Assembly (NCBI GenBank): GCA_027186245.1
Contig: CP114486.1
Coordinates: 12,042,501 to 12,106,500, forward strand
Direction: 5' to 3'
Length of the DNA stretch: 64,000 nucleotides
Source of the DNA: Coriaria nepalensis
Taxonomy: Eukaryota > Streptophyta > Magnoliopsida > Cucurbitales > Coriariaceae
Numbering within the stretch: the stretch's first letter is position 1; every line of letters starts with the position of its first letter. Both the position numbers and the translations under genes were made by a program. This document shows positions 14,440-22,848 of the stretch, one piece after another. The notes below the pieces were generated by a model that saw only the letters and a program-made list of their open reading frames with translations, ran no database searches and was not told the origin of the DNA.

Positions 14440-15429
14440 ATGGCGAACACGCCCGAATCCCACCCTGACTCTAAACGTCATCTAGAACTTTCTTCACTAC
14501 TCCTCAGCCAGGGAGACTTCACCGGTAGCCGGAACCACGCCCTTCTGTCCCGGAAATACGACCCGAACATCGACGGTGTCGACGAAATCCTCGCTATCGT
14601 CGACGTCCTCGTCTCCGATCATAGTGACTGGTACTCCATCCTTCAGGTCCACCGCTCCGATTCTGAGAACGACCGACTCATTGGTGCACAGTTTAAGAAG
14701 CTTCTCACCCTCTTAAACCCTAGAACTAACCTCTTCTCTTTCTCCGACACTTCCTTCAACCTCGTCCGGCAGGCCTGGTCCTTTCTATCCGACCCGTTAA
14801 AAAAGACCCAATGCGACAGCGAGATTGAAAAAAATAACCTGAACTGGAGTAGCATTGCTGAACCGGACCAAAAACCGGTTCAGAGTTTCTGGACCGTTTG
14901 TCCTTACTGTTTTAACTTGTACGAGTACGAGAAAGTGTATGAAGATTGCTGCTTGAGGTGTCAGAATTGCAGGAAAGCTTTTCATGGGGTGGCGATTAAA
15001 GGGATGCCGCCGCCGATTGTGGTGGTAGATGGGAAAGAGGGGTATAATTGTCATTTGGGTGTTTTCAAATTGGACTACATGCAGAAGGCGGAAGAAGTAG
15101 GTTTGAATGGTCGTACTGATTTCGGGATTTATGATGATGAGGAGAAAACAGGGGAGGAAAAACAGGGGAGGGTTGAGAAAATGGTGAAGAAGAACGTGAA
15201 AACTGTGGCAAGAAATACAAAAAAGAAGTGGGGGAGGGGATTTATGAGAAATAAGAAAAGTGAAGAGGAGAAGAAGGTGAATGATATGGGAACGGGGGAG
15301 GTGAGAGAAAGTGAGGAAATTAAGGGGGAGAAGGATAGTGTTAGAAGTCATGAAGTGGGTGAGCTCAAGTTTTATGGGGGAGAAGATGATGTTTATATTG
15401 ATTTATCAGATGTTGATACATTAGTGTAG
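14440..15429 (+). CDS. DnaJ-like protein with zinc ribbon, lacking HPD
   Basis: An intronless gene encoding 329 aa. The start ATG follows a CT-rich leader and begins MANTPESHPDSKRH. Residues about 10-50 resemble the helical N-terminal repeat of plant DnaJ proteins (LLLSQGDFTGSRNHALLSRK). Residues about 64-125 follow a J-domain pattern: DWYSILQVHRSDSE, then LLNPRTN where HPDKN should be, then AWSFLSDPLKK. Without HPD it should not stimulate Hsp70 ATPase in the usual way. A zinc-ribbon-like segment follows (CPYC, then CLRCQNC, about 152-177) with the FHGVAI ending common in this plant family. The tail is highly charged, Lys/Glu-rich, with a possible nuclear signal, and ends in DVYIDLSDVDTLV. 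Plant genes of this class are usually annotated only as DnaJ-domain or DUF3444-like; the exact function is unknown. Confidence 0.8.
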   Translation: MANTPESHPDSKRHLELSSLLLSQGDFTGSRNHALLSRKYDPNIDGVDEILAIVDVLVSDHSDWYSILQVHRSDSENDRLIGAQFKKLLTLLNPRTNLFSFSDTSFNLVRQAWSFLSDPLKKTQCDSEIEKNNLNWSSIAEPDQKPVQSFWTVCPYCFNLYEYEKVYEDCCLRCQNCRKAFHGVAIKGMPPPIVVVDGKEGYNCHLGVFKLDYMQKAEEVGLNGRTDFGIYDDEEKTGEEKQGRVEKMVKKNVKTVARNTKKKWGRGFMRNKKSEEEKKVNDMGTGEVRESEEIKGEKDSVRSHEVGELKFYGGEDDVYIDLSDVDTLV

Positions 15430-15659
15430 AAATGGAGGGTAGAACTTGGTAGTTTATGGGGATATTATGGTTGTAGTCAGTGCTGACTGATTTGTGATTT
15501 GACTATATTATGATGCTAAATTCTTAAATGTCTTCTTCTTTTGGAGGATGGTGAATTTGTTATGTTTTTGCCCCTGTAGTAACTCTTGTGTTTTTGTTTA
15601 TTGAACTATAAGCCTTGTTGTGATTTGTGAATGCATGAGTATATAGAGAATTTCTTGTC

Positions 15660-15957
15660 CGGACTCATTAAGCTGCGAGGACAAGCCGGAGCTCATGTTG
15701 GAGCTTGCAAAGGCGGTGAGATCAATAAAAGGGATGACAGTTAGGGCTGAGATTGTAACGGTTGGTGGTCGGACCAGTTTGTTTTGTGGGTCAATGGATT
15801 GGATAGAAGTAGCAACGATGGATACCAAGTGATGCTAAAGAAAACTTTGAAGGGGGTTATGATAAGACGTTCATCATCTTCTTCCCTCCTCTTCTTCATG
15901 GGTGGTCAAGAAGAGCCATATGTCCATATGATAGGAACATCAATCGTAAAATGATTA
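15660..15957 (+). pseudogene. Fossil of a bHLH transcription factor C-terminal domain
   Basis: Just after the DnaJ-like gene, the plus strand encodes CEDKPELMLELAKAVRS, then KGMTVRAEIVTVGGRT (frame ending at about 15770). This is a very good match to the ACT-like C-terminal domain of plant bHLH factors of the bHLH51/bHLH106 type. After GGRT the frame breaks. A different frame then reads VLWVNGLDRSSNDG-like sequence, LKKTLKGVMIR, a serine run, and stops at about 15957. No bHLH (DNA-binding) region is seen upstream. I call this a truncated, frame-broken gene remnant. A short open frame on the minus strand here is a shadow. Confidence 0.6.
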
Positions 15958-17006
15958 CTAAGGTTAATTAGAACTACCTAATTAGTAGTACTTAGTTAGA
16001 GACAATTTAACCTAGAGGCATAGAGAAAATTCAAGATCCATTAGTTTTTCTTGGGGTTTGTAAATATATGTACACGCACACAAAACTATATTGAGTGATA
16101 TTTTATGAGAAATAAATAAACAGTTGAAAACTCTATGTAATGATCTTTGTAGTAAGTGATTTGTGAGAAATTTTTATATGAGTATAATTTATGTAATTTG
16201 ATAAATAAAATCATGATATTTAATAAAAGTATATATAATAATGAAATCATATCAATTAGTAAGTTCACTTTGATGATAATAAGGAAGATTTTCTCACATT
16301 CCCTTTCTATATTGCTATTTCTCTTGTCCTAATATTTTACAAGATTAAATGAAATATTGCTATATATATATATATATATATATCTACTTAGAGTAAAATA
16401 TTGATAAATTAATAAATTTATTAATTTAATGAAATATTAAATTATTAAAAAAATTAATATGCTATCTTTAGATTAAAACAAAAAAAAATTATTAATTATT
16501 AATATATATATATATAATTATTTATTTATTTATTCTCTCATATTTTTCTTAAGGTTGGTAAAGAGAGGATTTATAGGTTGAAATTAATGAATGTCAGCAC
16601 TGATCGATCAAGTACATTAAATTTCCAAAATATTAAGGCAATATTTTCAATTACATTTTGTTTTTAATAAAACAATCAATTTGACGATTCTACAACACGA
16701 GTCGGTTACCAACTTCTTATCAGTTAAATATTGTATCCTATGTTCATTCAAGTAACGGTTCCTAGCTATAATTAACGTTCAAACAAGTAGCTGGACAGAA
16801 ACAATAATTTCTTTGAGAAGATGAACTAACAAAGTAGTACTCTAACTACATCTCATCAAACTCCTAGGAAGTCTCAGACACGAAGTATGTCCTATATAAA
16901 CCTATCAAGAGAATAATACCATTCAACTCAAGATTGAGAAACGCAACTAGCCAATTCCATCTTAGCTTATTTAAGGAAAAGCTTATTTGCTCTTTCTAAT
17001 AAAACA
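15958..17006. other. AT-rich intergenic DNA and promoter of the Pro-rich gene
   Basis: Very AT-rich, with a TA microsatellite at about 16362-16383 and other TA/TTAT runs near 16500-16530. A TATA box (TATATAAAC) lies at about 16893-16901, about 110 bases before the Pro-rich protein ATG. No coding potential is recognised. Confidence 0.5.
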
Positions 17007-17795
17007 ATGGCTACTTTGAAGCATTGTCTCATGCTATCTTTGTTTGTAGCATTATCCTTCTCATGTATCCATACTAGCTTCGCGGCTCGACGCCTTCTTG
17101 ATACCTCCACAGCTCCACCTCCGACAATTCCTACTTTGCCCACAGTTCCACCACTGCCTCCAGTACCCTCAACGGTGCCGCCTCTGCCTAAGGCCACATT
17201 GCCTCCACTGCCGTCAGCTGTGCCACCACTGCCGAAGGCCACCCTACCTCCACTACCATCATCGGCAGTTCCACTCCCTAAACCCACAACTTTGCCGCCA
17301 CTCCCATCTATGCCAACGTTGCCTAAGGCCACATTGCCTCCACTTCCGTCTGCACCTATACCATTGCCTAAGGCAGCTACGTTACCACCACTGCCATCAA
17401 CATTACCATTGTCCAAGGCCACACTGCCTCCACTTCCCTCCGCGCCAGTATCATTGCCTAAGCCCGCTACGTTACCACCATTTCCATCTACATCTCCATT
17501 GCCTTCTATGCCCCTTCCTAAGGCCGCTACATTGCCACCGCTACCGTCAGCATCACCATTGTCCAAGGCTACATTACCTCCACTCCCTTCAATGCCGACA
17601 ATTCCTAAGACGACACTACCACCGTTGCCCTCTTCCCCATTGCCAACCCTACCAAGTGCCCCAACCTTGCCAAAGCCAACAACATCACCACCTTTGCCTC
17701 CACTACCTACAATTCCAACCGCTCCTAATTCACTCCCTACCATACCTACAACCGTGCCGAAAATTCCTTTCTTCTCCCCACCTCCATCTAAGTGA
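17007..17795 (+). CDS. Secreted proline-rich cell-wall protein
   Basis: A single-exon gene for a 262-aa protein. Residues 1-27 are a clear signal peptide (MATLKHCLMLSLFVALSFSC, ending SFAA before RRLLD). The mature part consists almost entirely of Pro, Leu, Ser, Thr, Ala and Lys, built from a loose repeat of about 14-20 residues: KATLPPLPS alternating with LPKPTTLPPLPS or similar. Such proteins are usually hydroxylated and deposited in the wall. There is no Cys-rich domain or GPI signal; the end is KIPFFSPPPSK. The repeat makes the antisense strand a long Gly-rich open frame, which is an artefact. Its leader begins like those of the four-Cys peptides downstream (MATLKHC against MGTLKHG). As I recall, Arabidopsis has a hydroxyproline-rich gene (At2g22510) in the matching position, so this may be the ancestral resident. 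Confidence 0.85.
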   Translation: MATLKHCLMLSLFVALSFSCIHTSFAARRLLDTSTAPPPTIPTLPTVPPLPPVPSTVPPLPKATLPPLPSAVPPLPKATLPPLPSSAVPLPKPTTLPPLPSMPTLPKATLPPLPSAPIPLPKAATLPPLPSTLPLSKATLPPLPSAPVSLPKPATLPPFPSTSPLPSMPLPKAATLPPLPSASPLSKATLPPLPSMPTIPKTTLPPLPSSPLPTLPSAPTLPKPTTSPPLPPLPTIPTAPNSLPTIPTTVPKIPFFSPPPSK

Positions 17796-18469
17796 ATTGG
17801 AAGATTGTCATGAATGCATCTTGTCTTTGGATGTGACCCAGTTTCCATCATGTGTTTCAGCATAATATTACTTTTTCGTTTTCTATTACTTTCTTTTTGG
17901 TTTTTTGTTGTGTTGGAGTGAGTTTGCTTGTCTTTGAGATTACAATACCATTTATTTGTCTATGCATCGCTTTACCTTATTCTTATATCATTATATGTTA
18001 TTTTCCACGTACAGTTTGATCAAATCGATCACCTCTTGCAAGTCATGCCCCAAAAAAAAAAAAAAAAAAAAATCTTACGATTAAAGAGAACTTAGTAATC
18101 CTTTCCTAGTTCAAAAGTTAATTAATTCACTATGTTACTATTTGGTAATTTCCTTACACACGCACGTAACTACTAAGGGGGACTCATTCATTAGCTAGCT
18201 ACTAGCACAAAGATTGAAAGAAGTTATATAGAAGGAAAATGGTTAGTTCCCTTATTTAGTTTGTGTATTTCCAGGTCTTACTAATTCATCCTTATTTTAG
18301 CTCTGAAATTTTAATCATTCCGATCATCACTTTTGTGGCAAAAAGGCTGATGTGATATTTTTTTAACATGTTAACATGTAGAGTTAGACGATGCGTATAA
18401 ATTTCAATTTTTAATATAATTAGTTCAGCAATAAAAAAATTAATTATAAATTCAATCTAATTTAATTTT
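17796..18469. other. Intergenic DNA after the Pro-rich gene
   Basis: The 3' untranslated region of the Pro-rich gene is followed by AT-rich sequence with an A tract at about 18052-18072. No gene is recognised. Confidence 0.4.
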
Positions 18470-18735
18470 TTTTTACAGATTATAAACTTATATATTTTAT
18501 ATTTTCTTCTCCTTCTTTATTTCATTTTTCCACCCCATCTCCATCGATGGAGCTTCGAACTCCATAGCCATAGAGCTCGAAGCTCCATTGATCTAGATTA
18601 TATAGCTTCGAGCTCCATGCCATGGAGTTCGAAGCTCCATTGATAGAGATAGGGTAGAAAAATAAATAAAAAAAATAAAGGAGAGTAATAAAATATAAAA
18701 ATATAAATTTTTTAGATAAATGTGTAATTTTTTTT
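18470..18735. repeat. Foldback (MITE-like) inverted repeat
   Basis: Two arms face each other. The left arm (about 18470-18560) reads TATATTTTATATTTTC, then a CT-rich part, then CACCCCATCTCCATCGATGG. The right arm (about 18640-18730) is close to its reverse complement. The centre contains four alternating copies of an AGCTTCGA(A/G)CTCCAT motif in both directions, so the whole segment could form a long hairpin. Size and form fit a miniature inverted-repeat transposable element. I did not find a target-site duplication. Confidence 0.55.
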
Positions 18736-18972
18736 AAAATTTCAATAAAATTAAAATAAGAACGAAACTATACAGAAATTAAGACGTGAATTACAAATAT
18801 TGACCCCTTGATTAGTTGGCTCTTCGCTGTTCTAAAAGGCTTCACCATTAATTTGCACCTACCCTTTGTACATACCAAAATATTGATCTATGCTTCCCGT
18901 TCCTCTGCATCATCAATTAATATCTAATAGATCTCATTAATACTCTAGCTAGAAACTCTCATAACTGGAAGC

Positions 18973-19339
18973 ATGCAATCCATGCTTTTCACAAAACACT
19001 TGCTAGCATTACTAATTTTGAGCAACATGATCAATGTTAGTCTTGCAGCTCGACAGCTTCTTTCACCGTTGAAAACTCAGGCAAGAACAGAACCCGCATT
19101 AATGGTGGATGGTTGGTTCAAAACCATGTTGAATTTTGGAAAATGGGTGTTCACGAAACAAGAAGAATTGCCGGGTTTAAGCAGCAGCCATGATGCTCCA
19201 AAACGAGTACTTGGACCCACCAACAGTACCAACTGGGCCTTTTGAAGACTTCTCTGACGCTCCAGCAATTCCGTTACAATATCCGTCGGGCCAAGGTGGC
19301 CCGATTCCGAACCCTAAACCCCTTTATGATTTAAGTTAG
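18973..19339 (+). pseudogene. LMVDG-family secreted protein, copy 1 (frame-broken)
   Basis: The open frame from 18973 encodes a signal peptide (about 1-26, ending VSLAA before RQLL), then the family motif ALMVDGWFKTMLNFGKW, and stops at 19245 after NSTNWAF. In the next frame, from about 19193 to 19339, the sequence reads YLDPPTVPTGPFEDFSDAP, then IPLQYPSGQGGPIPNP. That matches the C-terminus of the neighbouring paralog at 19788 (IDPPTLP, then IPLIYPKGHPGNWPEP). A single-base change near 19196-19204 would explain the break. It is therefore either a recently damaged gene, a sequence error, or a protein with a new C-terminus. No catalytic domain is seen; the product would be a small secreted protein of unknown role. 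Confidence 0.6.
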
Positions 19340-19787
19340 GATAAATAGCCTTTTATTATCTTAAAGTATATAGAATTAGTCGAACACTATATTATATTAC
19401 TAAAAACTCAATACTTTATTATCTTAAATTATTATTTTTAAAAACTAAATTTTGAATTGGACCAGAAGAGAGTTATTATGCAAAAATAATAATTTAATAT
19501 AATAAATTATAAATTTTTATAATATAAAATAGTATTTAACTGATTAAATGTAGAGTAAAAGATTATTTACCCGTTAATTAATAATGACCAATTCTTATTT
19601 TTTTTTATTCCAGACGTACTTTGTCAAATCAACACTGAACCGATTTCAAACCAATAAATTAAGGATATGTACGTAACATTAAATCATTTTACTAGTTCAT
19701 CCAACTCCTAATCACACACAAACACATATATACTTCACCAATTGGACACATACATATTCAAGTGATCAAGGTGTACATCTTCGATCA
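19340..19787. other. Intergenic DNA between LMVDG paralogs
   Basis: AT-rich, no coding sequence. A TATA-like ATATATAC lies at about 19725-19732, some 60 bases before the first ATG of the next gene. Confidence 0.4.
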
Positions 19788-20351
19788 ATGTTGTCGTTCT
19801 TTGCTTTAAACCGTCTCCTCCGTCTCCTCAAACGCTTCATCCATTTGCATCTAACCATCTCCTCCTTCACGATCAGCATAATTAAGAGACCATCTCCTCA
19901 AAACATGTATGCTTTTAGATTGGTGGCTATAACTACGACGTTTGCTGTATTATTACTAATTTTGAGCAACATTGATATGATCACTCTTGTAGCTGGTATC
20001 CAAGTCCAACTGATCAAAGAGCTAGATGATGAGTATCAGGCTCCATTGAAAAATCAAGAAGCAATTACAAGAACAGATGATGAACATGATGATCATCAGG
20101 CAGAACTAATGGTGGATGGTTTGATGAAATTCATGTTGAAAATGAAAAAATGGGGTTTCAAGAAACCTGTAGTCGAACCACCTCTTCCTAGGAAGAGTTT
20201 GACCAATAAAGATCCTAAATCTTCTTCTTCAGAAGCAAGTCACGAAAAGGACATAGATCCACCAACTCTTCCTCTCAAAGACCAAGAAACGGCAAAAACT
20301 ATTCCCTTAATATATCCGAAGGGTCACCCGGGAAACTGGCCCGAACCGTAG
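19788..20351 (+). CDS. LMVDG-family small secreted protein, copy 2
   Basis: A single-exon frame of 187 aa. The homologous start is probably the internal Met-40 at 19905 (MYAFRLVAITTTFAVLLLIL), which gives a normal signal peptide aligned with copy 1. The first 39 residues are a basic, hydrophobic extension that may not be used. The mature part has an acidic region (DDEHDDHQ), then ELMVDGLMKFMLKMKKWGFK, then a Ser/Lys/Pro-rich stretch. The C-terminus is IPLIYPKGHPGNWPEP. The conserved motif and a Pro/Gly C-terminus behind a variable linker are the layout of a secreted peptide precursor, but I do not recognise a named peptide family. No cysteines suitable for disulphides are seen. Confidence 0.7.
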   Translation: MLSFFALNRLLRLLKRFIHLHLTISSFTISIIKRPSPQNMYAFRLVAITTTFAVLLLILSNIDMITLVAGIQVQLIKELDDEYQAPLKNQEAITRTDDEHDDHQAELMVDGLMKFMLKMKKWGFKKPVVEPPLPRKSLTNKDPKSSSSEASHEKDIDPPTLPLKDQETAKTIPLIYPKGHPGNWPEP

Positions 20352-21143
20352 CTCCTGCAAGCTGTAGCTTGTTGTATATATACAAATGCCCGGCCATGTT
20401 GTCGATTTTGATCGCTCGATCATCACTGATTTTCACTGCCTGGATAGTTAATACATGTTTTCAATAAGCTCTAGGGAACAATAACATATGAATTATTATA
20501 TGTATTGTTATATATCTTTTTAATTTCATTTTCAAATTTTTTTTCCGTCCTCTGTCATTTACATGTAGTGTGATATTTGGACTTGTAAGATTGATAACTA
20601 TGTAGAAGAAGTACTGACTAATGATCAGTTTGGTTCTTATTTACAAGTTTTTGTGCTACCTTAACTTATAAGTACATGAAACTATGGTTAAGACTACTTG
20701 TAAAAGAAGCACATGGAAATTGAAATCATGGATATATGAAAAAGTAGAATATTATTTTTAAATTTTGTTAATATAGGATTATTATTTCGGTGCAATATAT
20801 TTATATTTAGGAAAATAATTTGGAAATTAAATTAATATAAATTTGAGTGATTTAATAATTATTTATATTATTTTACTGACTCATTAATATGAATAATTTC
20901 ATAAAATTTTTTTAAGTTAAAATTTATCTAAATTTAGTCTTTCTATCATTACAATCATATTTATATTTTTGCCCATTGTATAGTATCGAGCAACATTTCT
21001 TTTCAAGTCCTTGATGCGCAACCACTAAACATTAGCGAAACGAACCAATTAATGCTTAAATCAATATTAGCAAACCAATGACATCAAACATTATACTTAC
21101 ATGATCATGTCTATATTATGGCCTATATAAACTCAAAAACATC
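20352..21143. other. Intergenic DNA
   Basis: AT-rich, no coding sequence recognised. A TATATAAA box at about 21124-21131 belongs to the next gene. Confidence 0.45.
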
Positions 21144-21179
21144 ATGTTCGTCGTCACATCTTCCACACAACAACGATAT

Positions 21180-21599
21180 ATGATGAGAGCTAAATGTTCT
21201 ATTTACCACCGTTTCCTCGAAACCATGATGCTTGGAACATTATTCTCACTATCGATCATTAGCATCGACGCAACTCGGCCGCTAATGAACACAATCAAAA
21301 CCGATGGTCGTTTTATGCATAGAATTTGGCCATTTAAAGCTAACAAACGATTCCATACAGAGTCATTTTCAGGTACAACAGCACCGAATCCACCAGATCC
21401 GTTAACGATGCTACATCCTTTTGATGATCCAATGCTGCCGAATTATCCCAGAAACAGCAACGTGAAAGTACTGCCGCCTTCAAATTATGATATTGACGAT
21501 CCTTCTACTGTCACAATGGCTCTCAAATATTATCGTCCCTTGGAAACTCCCATGCCAGGTAGTAGCGGCCATGTCAAACGTATCGATACAGAGCCTTGA
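21180..21599 (+). CDS. Small secreted protein with CEP-like C-terminus
   Basis: The open frame extends back to an ATG at 21144. The TATA box at 21124-21131 would place the transcript start after that ATG, so I choose 21180 (139 aa). A signal peptide spans about 1-31 (MMLGTLFSLSIISIDA before TRPL). After it come TRPLMNTIKTDGRFMHRIWPF, a Pro-rich middle (NPPDPLTMLHPFDDPMLPNY) and the end YRPLETPMPGSSGHVK followed by six residues. The order Tyr/Phe-Arg-Pro, Pro-Gly, Ser, Gly-His loosely resembles the CEP peptide motif, but spacing and the tail after GH differ. It shares general layout with the LMVDG proteins upstream. The function is unknown; a peptide-hormone role is inference only. Confidence 0.6.
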   Translation: MMRAKCSIYHRFLETMMLGTLFSLSIISIDATRPLMNTIKTDGRFMHRIWPFKANKRFHTESFSGTTAPNPPDPLTMLHPFDDPMLPNYPRNSNVKVLPPSNYDIDDPSTVTMALKYYRPLETPMPGSSGHVKRIDTEP

Positions 21600-22542
21600 T
21601 CAGATCAGTCATGCCATATGGATGCATGGTTTTTTTTATCAATGAGCTTAATTACTCTAAAGATGGTTTTATTAATAAGATTTATGAAGCATTTGCATGG
21701 TGCTTTCTTTCACGGGCACCCTTGTGCTTCATTCATCATTATTATAAATATATATTTATGTTTTGTACTTGTCATGTGTTTCTTTATCGTTACACTATGT
21801 ATAAAATAAATGTTGTTAATGGATAAGGTTTCATTATTTAGCGTATCGATGTTATATCATCTTTTGTGTCCAACTTTGACCCCACTCTAATGTTGCTGAA
21901 ATGCATTTGTGAAATAATCTCACCAATATAGATTCTTGTCTTAGGATTATGAGAAATATTATTTGGAGATAAAATGAACATAGGTTAAATTTATGAGAGT
22001 AAGATACTTGTTTGAAAGGTTTGTGTTTTTCCTTCTTTCTTTTGAATTTTTTCTAATTTTCTTTTTCGATAAGTTTTTTCATCCTCGCTCGTTGTAACTT
22101 TGTTTAGTAAATGATAGGAGATGAGTATCGCAGATTAAGATATAATTTTTTTTATTTTATTATTATTAATAAAACCTGTAGGGATTCTAGAACCAGCAAT
22201 GCCGGCCAAAACAAACCTTATATAAATTTAGAGTCAACGAGTACGTAGCAATAGCATTACTTCTTTCATGCATCTTGCTTAACACCTTAATCAAATGACC
22301 AGTTGCACCCATTTTCAGCTTATCGCATTTTAGTAAAAACAATATTTCTTTAATTAAGCCAATCAAATCTTGTACTTAATTAAGTCCTCGATAGAAAATA
22401 CACAAGATGAATCATCATGCAACCGCGTCATTATCCAAGTTAATCAGAAGCTATACATGACACGCAGAGAGACATCTATATATAACCAATATCCTTATAA
22501 TGAGTAAAAGTGGGTTTAATTAGTTGATTGCTTGGTTATCAA
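21600..22542. other. Intergenic DNA with first upstream-repeat copy
   Basis: Mostly AT-rich. From about 22290 to 22450 lies a diverged copy (A) of an upstream segment repeated four more times downstream: CAGTTGCACCCATTTTCAGC, later ATTAAGTCCTC, then CGTCATTA. A TATA-like TCTATATATAACC at about 22474-22486 precedes the peptide gene at 22543. Confidence 0.5.
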
Positions 22543-22848
22543 ATGGGTACTCTTAAGCATGGTTTGCTTCTATTCATCATGATCATAATGTTTCTTACAC
22601 CTTCAAGTCTTGCTGATTCTCGTCTACAAGAGGCGAGAAGTGATAATGTATTCAGTCGGTTTCGTTTCTCCCTCAGCCGTAAATTACACCCACAGTGGAA
22701 AGGAAAAGATCCGGCGGAGATTCAAATTGGCAAAACGTCTAATGGGCATTGCATTTGGAAACTTGAATGTAAGATCAAAGACCATCTTTGTTGGAGACGA
22801 CCTGAATGTTTGCATGGAAACTCACCTCCCTTCCACTTAAACCCCTAA
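22543..22848 (+). CDS. Four-cysteine secreted peptide, member 1
   Basis: Encodes 101 aa from the first ATG after the TATA-like box. The signal peptide runs about 1-25 (MGTLKHGLLLFIMIIMFL, ending SSLA before DSR). A basic spacer (FSRFRFSLSRKLHPQWKGK) follows, and then the C-terminal module: CIWKLEC, six residues, CWRRPEC, LHG. The cysteine spacing is C-x5-C-x6-C-x5-C with conserved Trp and Arg-Pro-Glu. The protein stops soon after with a Pro-rich end. Paralogs with the same module are at 25086, 26011 (broken), 26656 (broken) and 28428. I do not recognise it as RALF, EPF, thionin, defensin or LTP. It is likely apoplastic with two disulphides; the role is unknown. Confidence 0.75.
   Translation: MGTLKHGLLLFIMIIMFLTPSSLADSRLQEARSDNVFSRFRFSLSRKLHPQWKGKDPAEIQIGKTSNGHCIWKLECKIKDHLCWRRPECLHGNSPPFHLNP

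Noticed and set aside
14797..15351. 184-aa minus-strand frame over the DnaJ-like gene
   Set aside because: Low-complexity Ile/His/Phe sequence, antisense to the Lys/Glu-rich tail of the real gene.
16967..17863. 298-aa Gly-rich minus-strand open frame over the Pro-rich gene
   Set aside because: It is the antisense of a Pro/Leu repeat. The plus strand has a signal peptide, a TATA box and family-like composition, so the minus frame is a shadow.
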